Shown in pieces: positions 54,332 through 64,000 of a stretch of 64,000 nucleotides of DNA. How positions within the stretch are numbered: the stretch's first letter is position 1; each line of letters begins with the position of its first letter. This DNA is from Oasisia sp. SBJ-2009 (taxonomy: Eukaryota; Annelida; Polychaeta; Sabellida; Siboglinidae): positions 24,066,730 to 24,130,729 of the forward strand of contig OZ024866.1 in the NCBI GenBank assembly GCA_964017155.1, given 5' to 3'. The notes beneath the pieces are model-generated. The model made no database searches. It saw only the letters and a program-made list of their open reading frames with translations, and had not been told where the DNA came from. The translations under genes were made by a program, and so were the position numbers.

Positions 54332-57218
54332 TGAGAGCCATCGGAGTCGATGGGCCCTCGACCAAATATTGCTCTTAACCACGAGAGGGTCCCGTGGTAG
54401 GAACAGTGGGTCCTGAATATTTGGGAGTTGTTTCATTGTTAATGTTGTGAAGTTGCCTAAAAAAGCATGAAAATATTAACGGAACATTTTGGTGGCAGAC
54501 GAAGAGTCAGAATTGTCATTTTGAAATTTCTCCAGTTGGAGCTGCTGTTTTGTGTACATGAAATGTTTTAATATTTGATGATGCCTAAATGAAAACAAAA
54601 TTAGTATTTAGTTATAAAAGATGGATGATTTGTGAAAGAGTTTTAACAGAAAACTTGAAAGAAGCATTAAGGCAAACACAAATTAGCCACTAATTACACA
54701 ATGCCACAGAATAACTCATGCATGTGTCGCTGAGTGAAACTAGAAAACACCTGGAGAATAAAGTTAATGCTGGATTTGGGGATTTTGTCTGCTTTGAATT
54801 TCCGCATAGGGAACATCTCCATTGGGATTGTTTCCCATGATTTCCCAGATTCCTGTGGGTCTGTGGCTGTGTATACAGTGAGGTCCTTGTGTGGCTGGGC
54901 CCTGGGCATACACCATCAGCCAAGTAGACGTTGTTCAAGTGAAGCACTGTCCTTGTACTTGTAGCTGTCTAGTGGCTACAGTTTGCACCCAGCCTGCTCC
55001 CAGTCCCTCGCCACGGCCGAGCCAGTGTCCAGTCTGTCGAAGATGTCCAGTGTTGCCTTAATGTTTACTGTCAAAATGCTGCAGCCAATTGAAAGAATGA
55101 GATTAAAAGAATGACAGCCAATTCAAAGAATGGCGTAGAGTTTATCAATCACATTTTAACCACGTGTGATATGCACCAGCGAGTTACTTCGAAAACATCA
55201 ACTGGGTTTCATTTGTTCACAATCTGTGCAAAACAAAGAGTCGTTCGTGTCATGTTGATTGCATGAAGTGTTCTGCGTCGTTAAAAGTATGCAACCTCAA
55301 GCATCAGAAGTGGCTTTAGACGGCGGAACCTGTGTTAGTTGATTTGATAAGTGGGTCAAGTGATCGAACAAGTTGATGCGCTCGAATCCAGCCAAGTGCG
55401 TCATTAAATAATACCCACTGAACTTGACCGTGAAATCTGCTTCAAGAGAAATAATCATAGATTTGATTTGGCTATACCATGTTCTTAAACCTGATTTAAT
55501 GGTTGGAAAACCGGCATCAGCATGTGTTGTGATCAGAAAATGTATTTCTGACTCGGCAAACTGATTTCGATCACAACATCAGTCAGAGTTGGAGGTAAAA
55601 TGGAAAACGGCGGCCACATTTTTACAATTTTTCTACCTTGTAACATGTCACTGCCATATGCCTTACAGCTGTGGGGACAATGCTTGCATTCTGTGGCGTT
55701 TACCTTATCTTCGAGGGCACTAGCTGACCCTGGCTTTGTGTCGCTGAAACCTGATCTCATTGCTCGTTGCTAAAAACAGCTCCAGTAAACAGGTGGTTGT
55801 TATTTTTAGACGGCTTGAGATATATCGAGGTCTCCGCTGCAGCGTGGCGTTTCAACGGATTCCTTAACCCATTGTGAAGGTGGAGCCCGAGGGGGTGAAT
55901 GGGACATGACTGGAGCCCGGGGGAATGTAGGAAGGGGGAAACTTAGAGGAATTGATGTTTTCACATGGATAAGATTACGTTTGACGACGAAAATAGCGCT
56001 CTTATCTCGAGTGCATCTTTTGCAAATGAAGCAGCAAGCCATGGCGCTATTACCTTTTCAGGTGTCCTGCTCTCTTATCGTTTGCGGTCGATGTCGTATT
56101 ACCAATTACCACTACTGGCAACTGGGTATCGAACTTGTGAATTACCATTATGGACCACAGTTTTTGTCATTGTCAACTCATCTGTTGTCACTGCGAGGTG
56201 ATATGTATGATTCACGTGAATGTAAAATCTAAGCGAGTGCCGAGTTGTTCGTGTCGTTTTGAAATATTGTACATTCAGCGAGCATAAGTAGCGTATAAAT
56301 ATAAGAGATTTATTCGCACCGGGCTGGCAGCCTGTGGTAAACCTGTCAGCTCTGTGAACAGATGTTGTCATTAACGTGGCCTAACTGCACGCATTCGTGT
56401 ACGCATGTAATCCTCAGTCATGTGACAGGTGTGAGCCTCATGTCGCATGTCACAGATAAAACGGACAATGCTAGATCAAATACTGCTTGTCATTCCTCAT
56501 CGGCAGAGTTTGTTCGGTGCAGTTTTATCCAGAACAATTAACACGTTAATGTAACGCAAACAAACACACAGAATTACGCTAATTTCTAATGTGCTTCCGA
56601 GAACAATTATACACAACAGTAAATAAGGATTACCGTAATTGTGTTCGTGATGCCATGGTTTGAATAGACAGCAAAAATTAAATCTTACTTTGAACACTTG
56701 AAGCGTAGCTAGTTTAGATTAAATGCTCCAAAGTAAGTTTTATTTCTTGCTGCCCATAAATTAAATAAGGATTGTATGTACATACAAACCAAGTGTATGA
56801 TTTCAGAACTAGAAACGACTTCACAATTTAGATATTTCATTTGTCTTATATATAATAAATGTTGTCATATGCACATCAATGTAGTATCAATGATCAAGAA
56901 CAAGATGTTAACTTGTTTGTGTAACTGGTTTTGTGCGACCTTCAAACAAACTATTAATTTGTTTAATGGTTCACGGAGCAGCAATTCACATTTGAAATTG
57001 CCATGTGAGTGTGTAATACAATACAGGCTTCTGTCGTGATGTTGTCGAGTTTCCTTCTTCTCTCGAAAACATGTTTAAGAAGTTGGCGGCTAAATGTCAG
57101 CCCCATAAATGCTAGAAACTTACTCAAGTCATTTATGTGAAGCATTTAAAGAAAGTGCAGCTTTTAATTATGATAACTGTGGAAATTAATTGAACTGTTC
57201 AGACATTACAATGCAATA

Positions 57219-57300
57219 TAATAAAATAAAACTTTATTGTCCCGGGCCTGGAAATTCATGTTGCCCACACAGGAGTAGAGAAGTATAAAAATACAGATAA
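57219..57300. mobile_element. possible 3' end of a retroelement
   Basis: AATATAATAAAATAAAACTT joins TTTATTGTCCCGGGCCTGG, a short G+C-rich stretch with an A-rich edge inside AT-rich intron 2. This looks like the truncated end of an interspersed element, but no coding part remains and the family is not identified. Confidence 0.3.
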
Positions 57301-59127
57301 ATTCATTATTAAAACAGTATGTAAACATTAATCATAATGAAATACAAGACTAATCTATAATATAATAGTAAATTACAGTTATAATTGTAATTGTGGTTGT
57401 CCTTTCACAAATAAAAAATATATTGCATTTTCGGAAACAAAATAACCTGATTGGAAAAACTTGTCGAGGACACACCTGTAAATGACAAGTGTTGTGATGC
57501 ATTGAGTGAATGTGCCTTGAACTGTTGTCTAACATGACACGGGTTCATTACATACTACTCTCTCACTCACTCAGTGTCCTTCAGTTACCTTGTAATTGGT
57601 TTAGTAAAGGCAGTTGGTGGATGGACAGTTCTTGTAGGAGACAGCCACGTGGAGACAGTGGAAAGTATTGGGAAAGGTCAACGCTTGTGTGCCCCAGTGT
57701 CAGCAGGGTGACATTTGAATAGCGAGGTCACAGGGATGTGTCTGAGGTCATGTGGATGGATACCCCACAGTGATGGGGTAATTGGTGGCTTCATGTGCCT
57801 GCAAGGGGATAGTTGGGGGTCAAATATAGGGGTCATCCCGAAAATGGGGTCAGTCGTGTCGTTTTTGAGATGTTAGAACGGTAAGGGGAACGATCAAAGC
57901 AAAAGTCAGAATTGTGGTCTGTGCCCGTATTCGTGAAATGTTATCCCAAATATGTGAAGGTTTATCTGGTGAACCTGAACAACAAGATATGTGTTGTAAG
58001 TAAAAAAGACATTTTATAGCTTTAAAGATATCTAAGCTAATTTATGCTTCAGATCATGTTGTTATGTGCTTGTGGGTTTGAGCAAAATTATAGTAAAAAC
58101 TAAATATCAAGAGTGGAAAATAATTTTCAACATGAAAGCAGCATTCGTTTTAGTGTGGTCATCATGTTTTATATTTGTTCACAAAATAACATAGTGAAAT
58201 GTCACTAACATATGTTCGCTTATAAACACACCATTTTGTAGCAGGATGTTTTCCTAAGTAAAATAACACTTCCTGTTGTGGTTGTGGAACTTATGTTTGA
58301 GTTAGGATATTTTTATAAGTGTCATTAAAGCCTCACTAAGCAACATTTCTTATAAGGCTGTTTCTTTTCTGATTTTTTTTTCATTTAAACATAAGTATGT
58401 CACCTTAAGAGTAAGCCTTGTTAAAAAGCTACCTGGATTTCTCTATATAGGTGCAGAATAAGACATTTTATTTGTAGAACCCTCCCTAACTGTTCATCAA
58501 TTAACTAGTGCAGATCAGGGTCCACTCTTTGTAGAGGCCAGTTATCTATAGTGGGTCAATGTTTATGCTTGACTGGTCCACTAACTGTGGCCAGTGGACA
58601 TTGTAAGGTGACAGGTGAGCTGTGTACACAGGTTAACAGTAGTGGACATTAAGTGCTTGACCACAGCATGGCACTTTGATTCTACTTAGCTGGCCACTGA
58701 CCCTGACCTGTGCTGCACCAATTAATGCTCAGTTCACACGTTGGCTGCTTTCACTAAGCCGTGGCTTTCTCTCCATTGAAACAGCCACAACAGAAAATGA
58801 ATGATGAATTTCTATAGTTTAATGTTAATGAGTCTTGAGGCATGTCTTACACTAAATGTGTTCACAGTTCCCTGTTGGACAGGGTAGGGTGATTGGGAGG
58901 TACAATATTTCTGGTATTTCTCTCCATTTTCTTGCTGCCACTGATCCTTACTTTCCCTTCCGTCTTCTACTGATATTTAGGATAGCCTCGGGTCATCCCT
59001 GTTTCCCCACATTGGTGATGAGGTAGTATAATATGCTATGTCATTGCAAACGTAGGTAATTGTTACTGAGAACGAATGTAATATGCAAATTTCCAGTGTA
59101 TTGGTCCAGAGTGTGTATTGTATTGGT

Positions 59128-59480
59128 CTAACGTCGGTGATGTCATTCTTCTCTGTGTTGACACCAGTGATGTCACTCTTCTCTGTGTTGACACCAGTGA
59201 TGTCACTCTTCTCTGTGTTGACACCAGTGATGTCACTCTTCTCTGTGTTGACACCAGTGATGTCACTCTTCTCTGTGTTGACACCAGTGATGTCACACTC
59301 TGTCTATATTGACATCAGTGATGTCACACGCTCTGTGTTGACATCACTGATGTCGTGCTGACTTTTGACGTCAGTGATGTCACGCTGACTCTGTATTGAC
59401 ATCATTGATGTCACGCTGACTCTTGACGTCAGTGATTTCACGCTGTCTATTGACACTAGTGATGTCACGCTGTCTCTGTT
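59128..59480. repeat. 27-31 bp minisatellite rich in CRE-like palindromes
   Basis: There are about 12 units. The first six are close to 30 bp (ACACCAGTGATGTCACTC then TTCTCTGTGTTG) and later ones vary between 27 and 31 bp. Each has TGATGTCA or a close variant, and several form inverted repeats with the preceding TGACATCA or TGACGTCA. Full CRE consensus TGACGTCA occurs at 59366-59373 and 59424-59431, and a perfect 17-bp palindrome TGACATCAGTGATGTCA at 59310-59326. Open frames of 60-92 residues on both strands here are by-products of the period. Confidence 0.92.
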
Positions 59481-60435
59481 CATCATTCAGAAGATAAAAT
59501 CACTGCCTTCTGATGAAAGATTAATTGCATATGAGGATTTTGCTTAATTAATTAGATCAATGCCAGTGTGTGCTTTGCCTTCATCAACTTAGAATCTGCG
59601 CCACATGTTGGGTTTGTCTCATCACGAGACGACCTAGGGACATCTCCTGTCTATGTGAGACACACAGGATATTTGGTTTAGCAGGAGGTACATCAGAAAG
59701 TAATATATTGAGTGAAGAAGGTATCCAGGGGATGTCCTATCCTGGTTTCGCTTAACCGACTGTTGCTCGGCTGCATAACTTCGCCGAGAAGACAGTCTGG
59801 TGACTTTATCGGCGTTTGAATGCTATCAGCTTAGCAGAGCTGCCACCTTATGACGCCTGGATAATCCTACCATATTTCCTGCTTGTTTTTATACAACTGC
59901 AAATTCAATAAGTGTTTCTATCCAATTCTGGGGTAAGTCCGCCCAGTCAGTAACATCGGCAAAGCAGGTGGATTTGAGGGGCCGAAAAGTGCTGCCACCT
60001 CATGGAGCGTGTTTAATTGAAGCTAGTCCTATCCCTGACCCTAATGTAAAATAGTCTAAAGAGATGTATCCTGGACATACAGTAAATGATTCTGTATTCA
60101 GATACCTAAATATAACCAATTTGTGAGTGAGCTATCCAAAAACATTGATACAGAACAAAGTCACACAGGTTGTCCACATATTTTCAAACACAAATGTGAC
60201 CTGAAGTATCTCGTGTGACTACCCACGTTATTAATAGGGCTTTATAATGTCATCGGTGAGAAGTCATGCTTTATGATGTCATTAATAAATAATGTCTGAA
60301 TGCATAGAAAACGTGTCAATAATTTATGTTTGAGGTGCCTGAAAAAATTGTGTACGCAAAAATATATATTGTGTGGATTTGTATGGTGATTGAAAAATTG
60401 CAACGCCAGAGTGCGTACGGTCATATATCTGTAGT

Positions 60436-60860
60436 TAGTTCAGTACTGTCAGTGCACCGGTAGTTCAGTACTGTCAGTGCACCGGTAGTTCAGTACTGTC
60501 AGTGCACCGGTAGTTCAGTACTGTCAGTGCACCGGTAGTTCAGTACTGTCAGTGCACCGGTAGTTCAGTACTGTCAGTGCACCGGTAGTTCAGTACTGTC
60601 AGTGCACCGGTAGTTCAGTACTGTCAGTGCACCGGTAGTTCAGTACTGTCAGTGCACCGGTAGTTCAGTACTGTCAGTGCACCGGTAGTTCAGTACTGTC
60701 AGTGCACCGGTAGTTCAGTACTGTCAGTGCACCGGTAGTTCAGTACTGTCAGTGCACCGGTAGTTCAGTACTGTCAGTGCACCGGTAGTTCAGTACTGTC
60801 AGTGCACCGGTAGTTCAGTACTGTCAGTGCACCGGTAGTTCAGTACTGTCAGTGCACCGC
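60436..60860. repeat. 25-bp minisatellite, 17 near-identical units
   Basis: The unit TAGTTCAGTACTG plus TCAGTGCACCGG repeats 17 times with no internal variation that I can see; only the final base of the last unit differs. It contains the palindromes CAGTACTG, GTGCAC and ACCGGT. The lack of divergence indicates recent expansion. It lies in Mef2 intron 2. Confidence 0.97.
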
Positions 60861-61644
60861 TCCACACACCATTGTTTTCTTTATGGCCCTCACAGATCAG
60901 CTGCGACAATATGCGATAAAAGCGTTTTAAGTTAACCATTAAGTTTTACACCTCTTGCCCATTACCGTTACTGATTTACATGGTACAAGCACGGAATCAA
61001 ACATGCGATTCGGCGAATCTCAACGTCAGATTAGTTCACTTTGAAGAGCAAAGTTGGGCTTGTGTTGAATTAAAGTGGGCTTGTGTTAAATTTAAGTTAT
61101 ACTGATTGCTTGATTTGTAGATGTTTTTATCATTGTCACTTCTCGGACAATGTTTTGATGAGTGGGCATTATTTCCGTGTGACTACGGCGAAAGTTTCAA
61201 GTGGTGCACAGCAGTGATGTCATTCGGTATACAAAAGCAGAGCTGGGCTTGTGATTGGCCGGTTTGTTCAGATGAAATTAAAGCGGGAGTAATTATTAGT
61301 TTTGTAGATATTTTTATGATCAATGTCACTTGTATGCTAGATGTCTGTTTAGCCGGATCCCCGTAATGTCGTATTATTGTGACTGCAGACAGGGTTCATT
61401 GGGTACACTATGTCATGGTCATCAACCAGATGGCAGCACATAGTTGCCAGCGATATAGACACATACATTTGGGTTTATGAGTGAGTTGTTGTGTCACGGC
61501 ACGTGTAGAAATACATGAGCTGTCATAAAATGAGTTGCGTCCTTGCTTCAACAGTTAAGAAAGTGTTATTTCCTGCCAAATTGTCACATAACTGTTGTAG
61601 TGTTTTTTTGCGATTGTATTTGCTTTGGTGTTACTGAAATGTTG

Positions 61645-61736
61645 CATCAAAACACTTCCGGATTATAATCAACGTGTTAAAATCACTTCCGGATTATAAT
61701 CGACAGTGATGGATATCATGTGAAATATATCATGTG
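61645..61736. repeat. two adjacent short direct repeats
   Basis: CACTTCCGGATTATAATC occurs at about 61652 and again at about 61684, followed by a second local repeat (ATATCATGTGAAA twice near 61716-61738). Both are in Mef2 intron 2. Confidence 0.75.
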
Positions 61737-62452
61737 AAAACATTATTTCAATTCTTTTATGCATTGTATATGTTATGTTGACTACGCACGCATACCTAAT
61801 CTGTACCGTCTTCAGACAGACAAACTGGAAATGTGAACATTTAGCTGGCTTACAGTTACTGATTGATCAGTATTAATAAAAAACTACTACATTTTTATCT
61901 TTGACATTTTGATTATAATTAGAAATAGGCGTGTTAATTTTGTTTTGACTAGAACAGTAATTGTGGCACCAACTGGTTGTGTGTCATGGGTATCATATAT
62001 CATGTATTCTCATTGGTTGTCAGAACATAATAAGCCCACAACACGTTTGTGTTGGCATGTTTTTGTCTTATTGCTACACTTTCACACGCTTGTCAGTGAT
62101 TAGATGAAAACAAAATGTCAGCCATTCGTCATGGTTTTTTGAACTTTTTATATACCAGGTAAATTATATTTGTACATAATAATGCATAATGTTACATACT
62201 CTGTCTATTAATGCAGAATGGTTGACATTAAAGATTTATAATGAACAATCATGCACTGTTTAATAATGGGTGATAGTAAACTACTTGTTTTTAAATTCAT
62301 ACGTACAGTGTACTTAGAAAGAATGGCAAATTAAGTTTGAGTTGGTTTGGGGGCATACTAGTGCAGACACATGCATGAGTTACAGGCATGAATGAGGGAC
62401 AAGGGGGGGGGGTAGTTGGTGCCCCTCGAAATGTGTACGGTTTAAATAATAC

Positions 62453-63143
62453 GGAATGGTGCCATGTTGTGATGCTTGGTGTGTGGGTTGCAGGCCCTGG
62501 AATGGTGCCATGTAGTGATGCTTGGTGTGTGGGTTGCAGGCCCTGGAATGGTGCCATGTTGTGATGCTTGGTGTGTGGGTTGCAGGCCCTGGAATGGTGC
62601 CATGTAGTGATGCTTGGTGTGTGGGTTGCAGGCCCTGGAATGGTGCCATGTAGTGATGCTTGGTGTGTGGGTTGCAGGCCCTGGAATGGTGCCATGTTGT
62701 GATGCTTGGTGTGTGGGTTGCAGGCCCTGGAATGGTGCCATGTTGTGATGCTTGGTGTGTGGGTTGCAGGCCCTGGAATGGTGCCATGTAGTGATGCTTG
62801 GTGTGTGGGTTGCAGGCCCTGGAATGGTGCCATGTTGTGATGCTTGGTGTGTGGGTTGCAGGCCCTGGAATGGTGCCATGTTGTGATGCTTGGTGTGTGG
62901 GTTGCAGGCCCTGGAATGGTGCCATGTTGTGATGCTTGGTGTGTGGGTTGCAGGCCCTGGAATGGTGCCATGTTGTGATGCTTGGTGTGTGGGTTGCAGG
63001 CCCTGGAATGGTGCCATGTAGTGATGCTTGGTGTGTGGGTTGCAGGCCCTGGAATGGTGCCATGTTGTGATGCTTGGTGTGTGGGTTGCAGGCCCTGGAA
63101 TGGTGCCATGTAGTGATGCTTGGTGTGTGGGTTGCAGGCCCTG
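62453..63143. repeat. 46-bp minisatellite covering the exon 3 splice acceptor of Mef2
   Basis: There are 15 units of exactly 46 bp. The AG of the GTTGCAG motif falls at 62493 and then every 46 bases up to 63137, which is the genuine exon 3 acceptor. Each unit ends with GTTGCAG followed by GCCCTG, the same bases as the intron-exon junction. Units differ at one site only (GTTG in nine, GTAG in six). The unit is GT-rich (TTGGTGTGTGGG) and has a poor pyrimidine tract. On the minus strand it stays open in all three frames, giving long spurious reading frames of 275-297 residues with a period of 46 residues; these are not taken as genes. Confidence 0.97.
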
Positions 63144-63290
63144 AACCGGAAAGAGCACAAGGTGGGGTGTGAGAGCCCGGACACGGAGACTGACCAGGCC
63201 TACGCACTGACCCCTCGCACGGAGGAGAAGTACCAGAAGATCAACCAGGAGTTTGACCTGATGATGCAGCGCAACATGCTCAACAACAGG
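63138..63290 (+). CDS. Mef2: Mef2 coding exon 3 (codons 87-137, alpha-1 type, start of transactivation region)
   Basis: This 153-bp exon gives 51 codons (A87 to R137), between GTTGCAG and GTGAGT, and is phase 0 at both ends. It starts ALNRKEH and contains GCESPD (96-101), LTPRTEEKYQKIN (110-122) and EFDLMM (124-129), which match the alpha-1 alternative exon of vertebrate MEF2A/C/D and the start of the HJURP_C-like region. Relative to the vertebrate form I recall there is an extra Val (V95) before GCESPD. The codons AAG-GTG-GGG at 94-96 form a weak internal donor-like sequence. The first six exon bases (GCCCTG) are also the end of a 46-bp tandem array that fills the preceding 690 bp, so this acceptor is the last of 15 copies. 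The rest of the protein must lie beyond the window. Confidence 0.96.
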
Positions 63291-64000
63291 GTGAGTTAAC
63301 TGACCACCGGTCAACTTGCTGACCGTTATTGTCATTGGTTTTTAGAGTTGTCCTTCCAAAAAATTAGGTCCTAATAAATTGGTTAGTCCACTACAGGTTA
63401 CACATTTACCCCCTGTGTGGGATCTTTTACTTCCCCTGGCATAGACACCAGATAGAACGGACCACTGGCTTTTAGTGTCTCTTCTGAAAGACACAGACAA
63501 ATGTGAGGTGAACAAAATTGTCTAAGTTTCGAAACGGCGGCAGGTGGGATTGAACCACCGTCCCCTCGATTGACAGTCCAGCGCTCTACCGCGCGACCAC
63601 CACACCCCACTTATGTGGATTTGGACACTTAAGAAGTGATTATAAACTACAAACTATGTGAATGCATACAAATGTATACATACTGAATATGTATATATGC
63701 ATCATGATCATGTAATAAAAAAATGATGATACTTGAAAACCGTATAAAATCTCATAATTTGAACAAACGATAATGCATTCAACACGCTGGCATCATCGCA
63801 CTGAAAGAATCCATTTTTCGAGTCATGCAGTACATCCCATTAAGGTCTACTCCATCATCCAAGGTGTTTCTAATCAAACAGGTAACATCTGCCGAAAAAC
63901 TTCTAGCCCACGCAAGGACGGTGTGAAATAAATAAAACCGTCATTTGAGGTTTTGTGATGTGTTGTTTTGTTTGATATGTTATGAAGGTAATTTGCCACA
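63291..64000 (+). other. Mef2: Mef2 intron 3 (5' part only)
   Basis: The intron starts with the consensus donor GTGAGT directly after Arg137. It carries a minus-strand tRNA-derived SINE at 63393-63610, about 100 bp past the exon. The remaining ~390 bp are AT-rich and contain nothing else I can name. The window ends before the next exon. Confidence 0.85.
63393..63610 (-). mobile_element. tRNA-derived SINE, copy 2, in Mef2 intron 3
   Basis: On the minus strand this reads as a tRNA-like head with GGTCGCGCGGTAGAGCG (A-box region) and GGTTCAATCCC (B box, + strand 63546-63556), then a unique body that ends GGGGGTAAATGTGTAACCTG. The pol III box sequence is better preserved than in copy 1. It sits ~100 bp downstream of exon 3 and antisense to Mef2. 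A 70-residue open frame over it is a by-product. Confidence 0.85.

Noticed and set aside
59063..59486. Open frames on both strands with repeated TSLVSTQRRV-like or VLTPVMSLFS-like peptides
   Set aside because: Produced by a 30-bp period free of stops. The later units change length by non-multiples of three, so coding is not kept.
62297..63335. Three overlapping minus-strand open frames of 275-297 residues
   Set aside because: They are the 46-bp repeat read in three frames, with the same 46-residue periodic peptide; they also run antisense across Mef2 exon 3. No sign of a real repeat protein such as a start region, signal or conserved ends.
63540..63610. Minus-strand tRNA gene
   Set aside because: It has A and B boxes, but the same sequence occurs with a shared body in the element at 34 kb, so it is a SINE head.

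Overview
The window is animal nuclear DNA. It is AT-rich and intron-dominated, carries tRNA-derived SINEs, is full of tandem repeats, and has no operon-like gene packing. The only gene I can identify with confidence is the 5' coding part of a Mef2 (myocyte enhancer factor 2) gene on the + strand. The protein is a bilaterian-type MEF2 whose exon boundaries match those of vertebrate MEF2 genes. A lophotrochozoan such as a mollusc would fit, but nothing here proves the phylum.

Mef2 layout: coding exon 1 (codons 1-18, 48383-48436) lies in an exon that probably begins at a strong splice acceptor at 48276. Intron 1 is 5583 bp. Exon 2 (codons 19-86, 54020-54223) carries most of the MADS box and the MEF2 domain. 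Intron 2 is 8914 bp. Exon 3 (codons 87-137, 63138-63290) is of the vertebrate alpha-1 type. The gene continues past the right edge of the window. The acceptor in front of the ATG implies at least one noncoding 5' exon further left, so much of the left 48 kb may be Mef2 5' intron or promoter. That part cannot be proved from this sequence alone.

Region by region: 1-9.7 kb is AT-rich noncoding DNA with small repeats, a G-quadruplex-prone run and a CArG/E-box composite. 9.73-10.6 kb is a 44-bp minisatellite. 13.1-14.3 kb is a CpG-rich block with CCAAT, GC, RFX and TATA-like motifs and is a candidate promoter. A SINE lies near 16.1-16.4 kb. 18.77-27.54 kb is a large satellite of 118 units of 73 or 75 bp. 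27.5-44.5 kb is noncoding with a second SINE family at 34.0-34.3 kb. 44.57-45.24 kb is a 20-bp array carrying about 34 GGATTA-type sites. 47.27-47.55 kb holds a 135-bp direct duplication. Intron 1 has a 67-bp array followed by a CpG-rich block with two full CRE sites and a perfect hairpin. Intron 2 holds a CRE-like ~30-bp array, a 25-bp array of 17 near-identical copies, and a 46-bp array that ends inside exon 3.

The most striking observation is that last array. It has amplified the exon 3 splice acceptor, so 15 matching acceptor sequences spaced exactly 46 bp apart precede or form the exon boundary, and use of any of the 14 upstream copies would bring in an early stop codon. No CRISPR array, rRNA, functional tRNA or prokaryotic feature is seen, and none of the other open frames resembles a protein I recognise.
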